NCBI GenBank assembly: GCA_002869925.2 | Contig: NEWT02000018.1 | Span: 71,991 to 135,990, forward strand | From: Nitrospira sp. CG24A | GTDB taxonomy: Bacteria > Nitrospirota > Nitrospiria > Nitrospirales > Nitrospiraceae | Reading direction: 5' to 3' | Length of the DNA stretch: 64,000 nt | In this document: positions 1 to 8,329 of the stretch, in pieces | How the letters are laid out: each line of letters opens with the position of its first letter | Position numbering within the stretch: position 1 is the first letter of the stretch | The notes under the pieces: model-generated | The model's input: the letters and a program-made list of their open reading frames with translations, nothing else | Told to the model about the DNA's origin: nothing | Databases searched by the model: none | Made by a program: the position numbers and the translations under genes

Positions 1-115
1 GAAAAAGTCCTGAGACTCGGCCTGCCCGAATAAGGCTCAGCGCTTCCGTGTGAGACCGGTATTGTGGGAGGAGCGGTAAGGATCTGTAAGTGAAAGGGCG
101 GAGCTGTGCCAAAAC

Positions 116-216
116 GGTTTATTTGGTCAAAGAGGTTTGTTTGGTTTGTCTGGTTGGAAGAATCGGTGTGATTGATCACGAAACAAACCAGATGAGCTAA
201 ACAAACGAGATAAACC
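116..216. repeat. Period-9 facing repeat arms upstream of a four-helix-bundle gene
   Basis: A G/T-rich arm at 116-157 is built of imperfect 9-bp units of the type GGTTTGTTT, five units in phase. An A/C-rich arm at 181-216 has units of the type AAACAAACC and ends exactly at the start codon of the four-helix-bundle reading frame. The arms are roughly inverse complements of each other. The 13-mer AAACAAACCAGAT at 181-193 recurs at 613-625 after the gene, so the gene lies between two right-type arms. All of this is read directly; any function is unknown. Confidence 0.8.
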
Positions 217-600
217 ATGAAATTGACTCGTTTTGAAGATCTAGACTGCTGGAAAGAAGCTCGACAGTTGACGCGGCAAGTCTAGGAAGCCATCGAACAG
301 AACTCTGCATGGAAACGAGATGCACGCCTCTGTGGTCAGATCCAGAGCGCTGCAGGCTCGGTGATGGCCAATATTGCCGAAGGATTTGTTCGCCGCTCGA
401 ACAAGGAATTCATGCAGTTTCTATTCATTGCCATGTCGTCAACTGCAGAAGTTCAAAGCCATCTATATATCGCGGTGGACCAAGGATATCTGTCCAAGGA
501 TGCATTCGAGTCGATCTATGCACAGGCCGATAGGACGGGTCGAATCATCTCCGGACTCATCAAATACCTGCGCACCAAACAACCTAAACCAACGAAATGA
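217..600 (+). pseudogene. Four-helix-bundle protein (S23/IVP/Avd-like), interrupted by an amber codon
   Basis: The frame from ATG 217 reads through to TGA 598-600 except for one in-frame TAG at 283-285 (codon 23). Without that stop it would give about 127 residues. The product would belong to the small four-helix-bundle family first described as 23S rRNA intervening-sequence proteins and related to Avd proteins; the hallmark NIAEG segment is encoded just after 361. A 79-residue product could start at ATG 361 but would lack helix 1. The gene overlaps the start of the NusG-like gene by four bases (ATGA) and is bracketed by period-9 arrays. An intact relative lies at 3223-3576. The stop is either a real nonsense mutation or an assembly error. 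Confidence 0.75.
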
Positions 601-631
601 ACCAGACAATCCAAACAAACCAGATAAACGG
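573..631. repeat. Period-9 A/C-rich arm downstream of the four-helix-bundle frame
   Basis: Imperfect 9-bp units of the type ACCAAACAA run through the last codons of the four-helix-bundle frame and into the first codons of the NusG-like gene. They therefore encode the tail of one protein and about eleven N-terminal residues (rich in Asn, Gln and Thr) of the next. The arm shares the 13-mer AAACAAACCAGAT with the arm at 181-216. Confidence 0.75.
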
Positions 632-1118
632 TCTTCGTTGGTATGCTCTTCGGACGCGATCTCGTTACGAAAAGCTTGTACGCGAACAGCTTGCCAAGCA
701 AGGCATCGAGCCGCTCTTGCCGACCGTCAAGCGTCTAAGACAATGGAAGGATCGAAAGAAAGAAGTCGAAGTCCCGCTCTTTTCGGGATATTGCTTTGTC
801 CGCTTTGCATTAGGGCAAAGGCTTCCGGTGCTCAAGACGATTGGTGTGGTCGATATTGTTGGGAGTGGCCATTGTCCGGAGCCGATCGCGGATGAAGAGA
901 TTGCGGCGATTCAGACTCTTATGGCCAGTGTGTTGCCCTATGATTCACATCCATACTTGTACGAGGGCATGCAAGTGGAAGTCGTTCGGGGCCCGCTCCA
1001 AGGGGTTCACGGGATTCTCTTGCGCAAAGAAAAGCGGCATCGATTAGTGATCGGGGTCCGTCTGATTCAGCAAGCGGCGGCAGTGGAAATCGATGTCACG
1101 GATATCGTACCGGTGTAA
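597..1118 (+). CDS. NusG/RfaH-type transcription antitermination protein
   Basis: A 173-residue protein with the NusG N-terminal (NGN) fold in its first ~110 residues, including WYALRTRSRYEKLV near residues 15-28 and the hydrophobic segment FSGYCFVRF. A C-terminal KOW domain begins near residue 120 (GMQVEVVRGPLQG). Specialised NusG paralogues of this size (RfaH, LoaP, UpxY) suppress termination in long polysaccharide operons. Its position as first gene before the sugar cluster supports that role. The first eleven residues are encoded by a period-9 repeat arm and have no counterpart in the NGN domain, so the original start may have been displaced. No ops-like recruitment site was identified. 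Confidence 0.88.
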   Translation: MNQTIQTNQINGLRWYALRTRSRYEKLVREQLAKQGIEPLLPTVKRLRQWKDRKKEVEVPLFSGYCFVRFALGQRLPVLKTIGVVDIVGSGHCPEPIADEEIAAIQTLMASVLPYDSHPYLYEGMQVEVVRGPLQGVHGILLRKEKRHRLVIGVRLIQQAAAVEIDVTDIVPV

Positions 1119-1188
1119 AGGCGCGAATGTGCACTCGGCAAGCCACATGGCTGAGAAATAGGTATTTCATGGATATAGCGGATATAGA

Positions 1189-2253
1189 ATGATTCTCGTA
1201 ACAGGCGGGGCTGGATTCATTGGGGCAAATTTTGTGTTGGATTGGTTCGCCCAATCCGATGAAGCGATGATGAATCTCGACGCCCTCACCTACGCGGGTA
1301 ACTTACAGAGCCTCGCTTCGCTGGGAGCAGATAAGCGGCATATCTTTGTACAGGGCAACATCGGTGATTCCACCCTGGTCGCTGACCTGCTTGCACAGAA
1401 CCGGCCACGCAGTATTATTCACTTTGCCGCTGAAAGCCATGTGGACCGTTCCATACACAGCCCAGAAGATTTCATCCAGACCAACATCATGGGCACGTTC
1501 CGGCTATTGGAAGCTGTGCGTGTCTATTGGGGTGGGTTGAATAGCGAGGCAAAACAGCGCTTCCGTTTCCTTCACGTTTCGACCGACGAGGTCTATGGCT
1601 CTCTGGCCAAGGACGAACCAGCTTTCAGTGAAACCCGCCGCTATGAGCCCAACAGTCCGTACTCAGCAAGCAAAGCTGCCAGCGACCACCTGGTGCGCGC
1701 CTACCACCACACCTATGGGCTACCGGTGCTGACCACGAACTGCTCCAACAACTACGGCCCCTACCATTTTCCGGAGAAGCTCATCCCCCTGATGATCATG
1801 AATGCTCTCGCAGGCAAGCCGTTACCGGTATACGGTGACGGCCAGCAGATCCGAGATTGGCTCTATGTGAAAGACCATTGCAGTGCCATCCGCCTGGTAC
1901 TCGAAGCCGGTAGGGTAGGCGAGGTGTACAATATCGGCGGGTGCAACGAAAAACCCAATATCGAAATTGTCCAGACTGTATGCGCGCTACTGGACGAACT
2001 CCGTCCGCGTATTGATGGGAAGTCCTACCGCGAGCAAATTGCCTACGTCACCGACCGTCCCGGCCATGATCGTCGCTACGCCATTGATGCCAGCAAGATT
2101 GAGCATGAACTAGGCTGGAAACCAGCTGAAACCTTCGAAACCGGCATACGCAAGACCGTGCAGTGGTATCTGGACAACCAGGGCTGGGTCAGTAATGTGC
2201 AATCGGGTGCCTACCGGACTTGGGTTGAGAAAAATTACCAAGGGCGGGGCTGA
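1189..2253 (+). CDS. rfbB: dTDP-glucose 4,6-dehydratase
   Basis: A 354-residue extended short-chain dehydrogenase that converts dTDP-glucose to dTDP-4-keto-6-deoxyglucose using bound NAD. The Rossmann motif GGAGFIG is at residues 6-12. STDEVYG at 131-137 contains the Asp-Glu pair diagnostic for the 4,6-dehydratases, and YSASK at 158-162 is the catalytic Tyr/Lys pair. Length is normal for RfbB. The stop overlaps the rfbD start by one base (TGATG), so the two are translationally coupled. Base and codon use in rfbB-rfbD-rfbA look more proteobacterial than the downstream membrane gene, compatible with cassette-wise transfer (inference). Confidence 0.97.
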   Translation: MILVTGGAGFIGANFVLDWFAQSDEAMMNLDALTYAGNLQSLASLGADKRHIFVQGNIGDSTLVADLLAQNRPRSIIHFAAESHVDRSIHSPEDFIQTNIMGTFRLLEAVRVYWGGLNSEAKQRFRFLHVSTDEVYGSLAKDEPAFSETRRYEPNSPYSASKAASDHLVRAYHHTYGLPVLTTNCSNNYGPYHFPEKLIPLMIMNALAGKPLPVYGDGQQIRDWLYVKDHCSAIRLVLEAGRVGEVYNIGGCNEKPNIEIVQTVCALLDELRPRIDGKSYREQIAYVTDRPGHDRRYAIDASKIEHELGWKPAETFETGIRKTVQWYLDNQGWVSNVQSGAYRTWVEKNYQGRG

Positions 2254-3155
2254 TGCAAATTCTGTTGTTTGGTAAAGGTGGTCAAGTAGGCTGGGAATTG
2301 CAGCGTAGTCTTGCGTCCCTGGGCGAGCTGATCGCGTTGGACTTTGATAGCCGGCAGCACTGCGGCGACTTTACCCGCCTGGACAATATGGCGCAGACCG
2401 TGCGCGATATCGCTCCGGATGTGATCGTCAATGCCGCTGCCTACACCGCGGTAGATAAGGCCGAGAGCGAGCCGGCGCTCGTTCGCACCATCAATGCCCT
2501 TGCTCCGGGCATACTTGCCCGGGAAGCGCGGAAGTTGGGGAGTTGGCTGATCCATTATTCCACCGACTATGTATTTGATGGCAGTGGCGGCAAACCCTGG
2601 GTGGAAACTGACCCCACCGGACCCTTGAATGTCTACGGCTCGACTAAGCTGGAAGGCGAGGAAGCCATCCGCGCTTCAGGCTGTCACCATCTCATTTTCC
2701 GCACTAGCTGGGTGTATGCTGCCCATGGCAGCAACTTTGCCAAGACGATGCTCCGTCTTGCGCAGGAGCGGGAGCGTCTCACCGTCGTCGCCGATCAGAT
2801 CGGCGCCCCTACTGGTGCTGACCTTCTGGCAGATGTCACCGCCCACGCCATCCGCACGGTTCTACAGCGACCGGAATTGTCGGGTCTGTACCACCTGGTT
2901 GCGGGAGGCGAAATCTCATGGTACGGCTATGCGCAGTTTGTCCTGGATTTGGCTCGTCAAGCCGGAGTTGAGCTCAAAGTCGACGCGGAAAGCGTTGTCC
3001 CAGTACCAACCAGTACATTTCCTTTGCCTGCGCGCCGCCCCCTGAACTCGCGGCTAGGCGTGAGAAAACTCCAAACAGCCTTTGATGTACATCTGCCGCC
3101 CTGGCGCGCTGGCGTCGCGCACATGCTTACAGAGATTCTAGCCGGTGGTAAGTAG
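2253..3155 (+). CDS. rfbD: dTDP-4-dehydrorhamnose reductase
   Basis: A 300-residue NADPH-dependent reductase performing the last step of dTDP-L-rhamnose synthesis. The nucleotide-binding GKGGQVG is at residues 7-13, STDYVF at 103-108 and the catalytic Tyr128/Lys132 pair in VYGSTK. It overlaps rfbB by one base. Immediately after its TAG stop, period-7 repeat arms and a four-helix-bundle gene separate it from rfbA, breaking what was probably a contiguous rfbBDA(C) operon. The rfbC epimerase needed between RfbB and RfbD is not intact in this window. Confidence 0.96.
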   Translation: MQILLFGKGGQVGWELQRSLASLGELIALDFDSRQHCGDFTRLDNMAQTVRDIAPDVIVNAAAYTAVDKAESEPALVRTINALAPGILAREARKLGSWLIHYSTDYVFDGSGGKPWVETDPTGPLNVYGSTKLEGEEAIRASGCHHLIFRTSWVYAAHGSNFAKTMLRLAQERERLTVVADQIGAPTGADLLADVTAHAIRTVLQRPELSGLYHLVAGGEISWYGYAQFVLDLARQAGVELKVDAESVVPVPTSTFPLPARRPLNSRLGVRKLQTAFDVHLPPWRAGVAHMLTEILAGGK

Positions 3156-3159
3156 GACG

Positions 3160-3222
3160 TGGTTAGTTGTGAGTGGTGAGTTGTAAGTTGAAAGAATACT
3201 GACCACTTACCAGTGATCAGCA
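3160..3222. repeat. Period-7 facing repeat arms upstream of a four-helix-bundle gene
   Basis: Five phased 7-bp units of the type TGGTGAG/TTGTAAG occupy 3160-3194 (G/T-rich left arm). A C/A-rich right arm with units such as ACTTACC follows at about 3199-3220, directly before the ATG at 3223. The 10-mer ACTTACCAGT at 3205-3214 recurs at 3588-3597 on the far side of the gene. The layout is the same as at 116-631, although unit length and sequence differ. Confidence 0.8.
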
Positions 3223-3576
3223 ATGGGTAAGCCGCACGAGCAACTAGACGCCTGGAAATTCTCGATGGAATTGACTAAAGCCGTGTATCAGATGACGGCT
3301 ACTTTTCCAGCAGAGGAACGTTATGGACTCTCGCAGCAGATGAGGCGGGCAGCCGTGTCAATTCCAAGCAATATCGCCGAAGGCGCTGGCAGAAACGGTG
3401 CAAAGGAGTTCTTGAATTTCATTGGGATATCGCGGGGCTCGTTGGCTGAACTTGAAACCCAGTTGCAACTGGCGGTTATGCTTGGCTTCGCCGCACCAAA
3501 CCACCCCGCCTTTGAAATGGCTAATAGCGCCGGAAAGCTCTTAACTGGTTTGCACAAAAAAATGAGGACAACATGA
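3223..3576 (+). CDS. Four-helix-bundle protein (S23/IVP/Avd-like)
   Basis: An intact 117-residue, largely helical protein of the four-helix-bundle family named after the 23S rRNA intervening-sequence protein and related to the accessory variability determinant Avd. Diagnostic segments are [11 protein letters not shown] in the middle and [13 protein letters not shown] after it. The biochemical function is not established for free-standing members; nucleic-acid binding through a basic pentameric barrel is known for Avd. The gene sits between rfbD and rfbA where none is needed for dTDP-rhamnose synthesis, overlaps rfbA by four bases, and is bracketed by right-type period-7 arms. No reverse transcriptase or template repeat is nearby, so this is not a standard diversity-generating retroelement. 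Confidence 0.9.
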   Translation: MGKPHEQLDAWKFSMELTKAVYQMTATFPAEERYGLSQQMRRAAVSIPSNIAEGAGRNGAKEFLNFIGISRGSLAELETQLQLAVMLGFAAPNHPAFEMANSAGKLLTGLHKKMRTT

Positions 3577-3615
3577 GTCAACTCACTACTTACCAGTCAC
3601 CACTAACTAGAAAAG
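3573..3615. repeat. Period-7 C/A-rich arm downstream of the four-helix-bundle gene
   Basis: Units such as CAACTCA, CTACTTA and CCACTAA run at about 7-bp spacing from the end of the four-helix-bundle gene into the first codons of rfbA. It is roughly the inverse complement of the left arm at 3160-3194. It encodes about twelve extra residues at the RfbA N-terminus. Confidence 0.75.
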
Positions 3616-4484
3616 GCATCATTCTCGCCGGTGGCTCCGGTACACGTCTGCACCCCGCCACGCTGGCCATCAGCAAGCAACTACTCCCAGTATTTGATAA
3701 ACCAATGGTCTACTATCCGCTCAGCACACTCATGCTGGCAGGGATACGCGATATCCTCATTATTTCCACGCCACAGGACACTCCGCGTTTCGAGCAACTG
3801 CTTGGCACGGGTAGGCAATGGGGCCTAAATCTAGAATACGCCGTGCAACAATCACCCGATGGTCTGGCGCAAGCCTTCATCATCGGCGAATCCTTCATCG
3901 GCAACAGCCTGTCTGCCCTAGTGCTGGGCGACAACATCTTTTACGGTCATGACTTCCATCACCTACTGGGCAATGCGATGGCTCGCACCGAGGGGGCCAG
4001 CGTCTTCGCCTATCATGTTCATGACCCAGAGCGGTATGGAGTGGCCGAGTTCGATGGGCGTGGTAAAGCGCTGTCGCTAGAAGAAAAGCCTAAGCAACCG
4101 AAATCCAACTACGCCGTGACCGGGTTGTATTTTTATGACCAACACGTGGTTGATTTGGCCAAGAACCTCAAGCCCTCACCGCGCGGCGAACTGGAAATTA
4201 CCGACCTGAACCGCATGTATCTGGAGCAAGGCACGCTTACAGTCGAAATCATGGGGCGTGGATATGCCTGGCTGGATACCGGTACCCACGAATCGCTGCT
4301 CGAGGCCAGCCAGTTCATTGCCACTCTGGAAAACCGTCAAGGGCTTAAAGTAGCTTGTCCGGAAGAGATTGCCTACCGGCAGCAATGGATTGATGCCGCG
4401 CAACTTCAAAGGCTTGCGCAGCCCCTGACCAAAAACAGCTATGGGCAGTATCTGATGCGCGTGCTCAAGGAAAAAGTATTCTAA
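3573..4484 (+). CDS. rfbA: Glucose-1-phosphate thymidylyltransferase
   Basis: A 303-residue nucleotidyltransferase making dTDP-glucose from dTTP and glucose-1-phosphate, the entry step of the dTDP-sugar pathway. The signature [11 protein letters not shown] is at residues 20-30, followed by [16 protein letters not shown] and the metal-binding LGDNIFYG. Family members usually begin only three or four residues before KGIILAGG. Here twelve residues rich in Ser, Thr and Gln precede it and are encoded by a period-7 repeat arm; no ATG remains at the ancestral position. Start ATG 3573 overlaps the previous gene by four bases. Function should be intact because the extension precedes the fold. Confidence 0.95.
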   Translation: MSQLTTYQSPLTRKGIILAGGSGTRLHPATLAISKQLLPVFDKPMVYYPLSTLMLAGIRDILIISTPQDTPRFEQLLGTGRQWGLNLEYAVQQSPDGLAQAFIIGESFIGNSLSALVLGDNIFYGHDFHHLLGNAMARTEGASVFAYHVHDPERYGVAEFDGRGKALSLEEKPKQPKSNYAVTGLYFYDQHVVDLAKNLKPSPRGELEITDLNRMYLEQGTLTVEIMGRGYAWLDTGTHESLLEASQFIATLENRQGLKVACPEEIAYRQQWIDAAQLQRLAQPLTKNSYGQYLMRVLKEKVF

Positions 4485-4642
4485 TGAACGTCACACCGCT
4501 CGCTACCCACGGCGTCATTCTGCTTGAGCCCAGTTATTCCGTGCTAGCGAATGGTGTATTGAAGCAGGCGGGTATTGCGCTTACGCCTTGGCAGGACGCG
4601 CTGATAAACTTTATGAATGACCACCTCCTGCTGCTGAATTGA
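4484..4642 (+). CDS. Small orphan ORF, possible rfbC 5' remnant
   Basis: ATG at 4484 overlaps the rfbA stop (TAATG) and gives 52 residues ending at TGA 4640-4642. The first ~16 residues ([16 protein letters not shown]) resemble the beginning of dTDP-4-dehydrorhamnose 3,5-epimerase RfbC, the gene expected next in an rfbBDAC operon. The remaining 36 residues do not resemble RfbC. The simplest reading is a deletion fusing the rfbC start to unrelated sequence, but the resemblance is short and could be chance. Nothing suggests an active enzyme. Confidence 0.35.
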   Translation: MNVTPLATHGVILLEPSYSVLANGVLKQAGIALTPWQDALINFMNDHLLLLN

Positions 4643-4649
4643 AGCTCTC

Positions 4650-6314
4650 ATGGTTGATTTACTGACGTACTTTAACGTGAGTTGGTTTGGCGTAAAGCCA
4701 TTCCATCTGAATCTATTTAAGCTGGGAATTATTATTTCATGTGTCGCGTCTGGAGTATGGTTGCTGGTTTCGAGAGCGATGACTCATCACGTGATGACTG
4801 CTGCTGCCCGTGTCAACAGCATGAACCTGTCTCAACATCGAAAATTCGCATGGGTGCTTGGATCTTTCTTTGCGATATTCCTGATTTACTTGCGTGTCCG
4901 TCAGTATTTCGAGTTGCAAACAATGTGGGATATGGCGGTTGAGGCGAATGTGGCTTGGCACATGGTCCATGGACCATGGTTTTTCAATTCGCTCGATAAC
5001 GACTCTTTTTTGGGCGGGCATTTCTCGCCGGTCTTTGTTTTGATTGGTCTTTTCTATCGGCTCGTCGAACATCCCTTAACCTTGTTGGTGATTCAAAGTG
5101 TTGCCCTTGGGGTCGGTGCGGTGGCTGTGTATTATCTCGTTCTTTTGCGGCATGTTCATTCATCCCTTGCCTGCGTGGTTGTGATTTTATACGTGTCTAA
5201 TCCCTATGTGCATCATGGCAATGCTCATGACTTCCACTTATCTCCTCTCGCGATCCCGGCAGTCTTATGGATGCTCGTCTTTGTTGAATCTGGCAAGCAA
5301 GGTCTTGCGGCTGTAGCTGCTTTTCTAACTTTTTCAGTCGAGGAAAGTATTCTGCTCCCACTTGCGAGTTTCGGCCTGTATCTCATTGCGTTTCGGTCGG
5401 GCTGGAGAGTATTTGGAATAGGACTGACTTTGTGTGCAACGGTATATTTTATTCTCATTATTAAGGTGATCTTTCCGATGTTTAGTCCTTCTGATGGGCT
5501 CTTCTTCTGGGATCGGTACGCCAATCTTGGGGCAAACTTGAACGATGCGCTCATGCATCTTCTTCGTAACCCGATCTGGGCGGGGCACGAAACACTTATC
5601 GCTCGCAATCAGTATGTGTATCTCATCTATTTTCTGATTCCCGTGGTTTTCTTGCCGCTATTGGCATGGCGCGAGGCGTGTATTCTGGTTATTCCCCTTT
5701 CGATTATGTTCCTGAGCCAGAATTCCGGCATGAATAAATTAGGATTTCATTATACTGCGCCTGCGCTTCCGTATCTCTTTTTTAGCGTTGTGCACGGACT
5801 GTCGAATGCGGTTCGTCTTATTGAACGTCGGTGGGGTTCGACTCAGGTGCGGTGGAATCTTGTGTTGGCTGGGATGCTGTTCTTGATTGCACTGAATACG
5901 TATCGAAGTCCTAGCTATGACATCGGTGAAACGAACCCAGAATTTGCTGCATCCGCATTTGAGATGGCTACAATTGTGCCCGGTGACGCCGCTGTCGCAA
6001 CTGACGTGCGGTTTGCCCCTCTTTTGATCAATCGCCATCGCATTTGCAAGATTAATATGATTGCAGGTACGCTTTGTGATTGGACTCTGGTCGACGGAAA
6101 ACCATCATCAGGTTCTGATGCGGGAGACAGAAGGGTGCTTCCCCAGTGGATACCGGACTATGTCGTCATTGGCGCAGAGCCTGGGAAATCTTCTCTCGTG
6201 AAACTCCAGGAACAACGTGAATTTGCGGAATGGCTGACGACTGTCCAAGGCTATGAAGAAATGAGAAATCAAAACGGCATCATGTTGTTTCATTACAGGG
6301 GGAAATCCTCCTGA
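4650..6314 (+). CDS. DUF2079 multi-pass membrane protein
   Basis: A 554-residue integral membrane protein with roughly ten hydrophobic segments. It carries the DUF2079 pattern: a WDM...HG motif near residue 90, GGHFSP near 127, and DFHLSP near 193 followed by an acidic VEES turn. DUF2079 proteins resemble polyprenyl-phosphate-dependent glycosyltransferases of the GT-C type, but no reaction has been assigned. The C-terminal ~120 residues are hydrophilic and probably extracytoplasmic. Codon use is more AT-rich than the preceding rfb genes, so it is likely of different origin. It ends about 110 bp before rfbF. Confidence 0.85.
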   Translation: MVDLLTYFNVSWFGVKPFHLNLFKLGIIISCVASGVWLLVSRAMTHHVMTAAARVNSMNLSQHRKFAWVLGSFFAIFLIYLRVRQYFELQTMWDMAVEANVAWHMVHGPWFFNSLDNDSFLGGHFSPVFVLIGLFYRLVEHPLTLLVIQSVALGVGAVAVYYLVLLRHVHSSLACVVVILYVSNPYVHHGNAHDFHLSPLAIPAVLWMLVFVESGKQGLAAVAAFLTFSVEESILLPLASFGLYLIAFRSGWRVFGIGLTLCATVYFILIIKVIFPMFSPSDGLFFWDRYANLGANLNDALMHLLRNPIWAGHETLIARNQYVYLIYFLIPVVFLPLLAWREACILVIPLSIMFLSQNSGMNKLGFHYTAPALPYLFFSVVHGLSNAVRLIERRWGSTQVRWNLVLAGMLFLIALNTYRSPSYDIGETNPEFAASAFEMATIVPGDAAVATDVRFAPLLINRHRICKINMIAGTLCDWTLVDGKPSSGSDAGDRRVLPQWIPDYVVIGAEPGKSSLVKLQEQREFAEWLTTVQGYEEMRNQNGIMLFHYRGKSS

Positions 6315-6425
6315 AGCCAGATGACTAACCAATCTGGAAAGGCTAAAACAGGCTCTGTGCTCATCTTTGCGGGGCAGTGCGGGTTCTTGATGGAGCCTCT
6401 GTAGACAATACATAGGAGAGGAGTC

Positions 6426-7196
6426 ATGAAGGTCGTTATACTGGCTGGAGGTTTGGGAACGCGGTTATCGGAAGAAACGGTGGCTCGCCCCAAGCCCATG
6501 GTTGAGATCGGTGGGAAGCCCATCATTTGGCACATCATGAAGCTGTATTCCCACTATGGCTTCCACGAGTTTGTGATATGTCTCGGATATAAAGGTTACG
6601 TAATTAAGGAATACTTTTCAAACTACTTCCTTCACACGAGCGATGTAACGCTAGACCTTCTTCACAATAAATCAGAGGTGCATCAGAAATTCGCCGAACC
6701 TTGGAAGGTCACTCTGGTTGATACCGGCGATCACACGATGACTGGTGGACGAGTCAAGCGGGTCGCACCCTATGTAAACGGTGAAACGTTTTTCTTGACC
6801 TATGGTGACGGTGTTGCGGATATCAATGTGCACGAGTTGCTCGAGTTCCATCGAAAGCACGGCAGGCTAGCCACGGTTACCTCCACCCAACCCAAGGGGC
6901 GTTTCGGAGCCTTGGCATTAGACGAACATGACTACGTAAGAGAGTTCACAGAGAAGCCCTCTGGTGATGGGAATTGGATCAACGGGGGATTTTTTGTGAT
7001 GGAGCCAGGTCTGTTTCAATACATTGCTGACGATCAGGCCGCGCTCGAGCAAGAGCCTATGGCGAAACTTTCTAATGAGAGCCAGTTGCTTGCCTTCAAG
7101 CACCATGGCTTTTGGCAACCCATGGATACCTTGCGAGACAAAAATTACCTTGAAGATCTGTGGGTAAGTGGCAAGGCACCATGGAAAGTTTGGTAG
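6426..7196 (+). CDS. rfbF: Glucose-1-phosphate cytidylyltransferase
   Basis: A 256-residue enzyme making CDP-glucose from CTP and glucose-1-phosphate, the first step to CDP-3,6-dideoxyhexoses. LAGGLGTRLSEET (residues 6-18) and RPKPMVEIGGKPI are characteristic of the RfbF/DdhA family; TYGDGVADIN is the metal/nucleotide site. Length matches the family. A clear ribosome binding site (AGGAGAGGAG) precedes ATG 6426. It is the first gene of the rfbFGH module. Confidence 0.97.
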   Translation: MKVVILAGGLGTRLSEETVARPKPMVEIGGKPIIWHIMKLYSHYGFHEFVICLGYKGYVIKEYFSNYFLHTSDVTLDLLHNKSEVHQKFAEPWKVTLVDTGDHTMTGGRVKRVAPYVNGETFFLTYGDGVADINVHELLEFHRKHGRLATVTSTQPKGRFGALALDEHDYVREFTEKPSGDGNWINGGFFVMEPGLFQYIADDQAALEQEPMAKLSNESQLLAFKHHGFWQPMDTLRDKNYLEDLWVSGKAPWKVW

Positions 7197-7198
7197 TC

Positions 7199-8329
7199 AT
7201 GGATCATCTGTTCGGCGGTGTCTATCATGGGAAAACAGTGCTCATCACGGGCCATACTGGTTTTAAAGGGGCCTGGTTAGCGCTGTGGCTTCAGTTATTA
7301 GGTGCGAAAGTAATTGGTTACGCGCTGCCCCCAATAACTGAACCGAATCTCTTTCGGCTTGCCAACCTTCAAGAGGGACTCATCCATGTTGCAGGCGATA
7401 TCCGAGATGCGGACAAAGTCCGAGACGTGTTGGAACAGTATCAACCGCAGATAGTGTTCCATCTCGCAGCTCAGTCGCTGGTTCGATATTCCTACAAGCA
7501 GCCGTTAGAAACCTATACAACGAACGTTTTGGGCACCGTGAACGTGCTGGAGGCGATTCGGTTGATGCCTAGTGTTAGAGCCTGTATCAACGTGACGAGC
7601 GATAAATGTTATGAGAACCGCGAGTGGCCCTATGCCTATCGAGAGAACGATGCAATGGGTGGATTCGATCCCTACAGTTCTAGCAAAGGCTGCGCTGAGT
7701 TGATTACGGCGGCCTATCGAAACTCTTTTTTCTTGAACGAAGATGCACATTCTGTTCGTCTCGCGAGTGCACGTGCCGGGAATGTAATTGGAGGAGGAGA
7801 TTGGGCTCAGGATCGTCTTATCCCTGATTCTATCCGTGCATTAACGGGTGGTCAGGCCGTGGTTGTGCGAAACCCTCACGCGATTCGTCCGTGGCAATAT
7901 GTTCTTGAGCCTCTTTCCGGATATCTGTGGTTGGGGGCCTGTCTGTGGAGCAAGCCATCTGGCTTCGACGAAGCTTGGAATTTTGGTCCTCATTGCACCA
8001 GCAATCTCCCGGTTTCTCAAGTCGTGAATCATGTAGTCGCTATTTGGGGAAATGGGACATGGAAACAGGCATCTGGGGCTCAGCACAGTGAACCCCACGA
8101 AGCCCGCACACTCAGCCTTGACATTACGAAGGCAAAGCTCCGTTTAGGTTGGCAGCCGGTCTTTTCTGTTGAGCAAGCAATCGCTGAAACCGTCAATTGG
8201 TATTGTGAGCAGTATCGCAATCCTGAGCTGGACATAAAAGCGTTCAGCACCGAGTACATCACTCGATATGTTCAGGCAGCTATGAGAAATGGTGCAGTAT
8301 GGACTGCCAAGCAGGAGAATCTTTCGTGA
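7199..8329 (+). CDS. rfbG: CDP-glucose 4,6-dehydratase
   Basis: A 376-residue extended SDR forming CDP-4-keto-6-deoxyglucose. GHTGFKG at residues 18-24 replaces the usual glycine motif in the way typical of RfbG, TSDKCYEN supplies the catalytic Asp/Lys pair, and PYSSSK the Tyr/Lys pair. ATG 7199, three bases after the rfbF stop, matches the usual family N-terminus. In-frame ATGs at 7160 and 7181 inside rfbF would add 13 or 6 residues. The gene ends GTGA, overlapping the GTG start of rfbH. Confidence 0.95.
   Translation: MDHLFGGVYHGKTVLITGHTGFKGAWLALWLQLLGAKVIGYALPPITEPNLFRLANLQEGLIHVAGDIRDADKVRDVLEQYQPQIVFHLAAQSLVRYSYKQPLETYTTNVLGTVNVLEAIRLMPSVRACINVTSDKCYENREWPYAYRENDAMGGFDPYSSSKGCAELITAAYRNSFFLNEDAHSVRLASARAGNVIGGGDWAQDRLIPDSIRALTGGQAVVVRNPHAIRPWQYVLEPLSGYLWLGACLWSKPSGFDEAWNFGPHCTSNLPVSQVVNHVVAIWGNGTWKQASGAQHSEPHEARTLSLDITKAKLRLGWQPVFSVEQAIAETVNWYCEQYRNPELDIKAFSTEYITRYVQAAMRNGAVWTAKQENLS

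Noticed and set aside
374-895. Plus-strand frame of 173 codons overlapping the four-helix-bundle and NusG-like frames
   Set aside because: Out of frame with both recognised genes and without domain similarity.
116-3615. Diversity-generating retroelement suggested by Avd-like proteins
   Set aside because: No reverse transcriptase, template/variable repeat pair or C-type-lectin target was found in the window.
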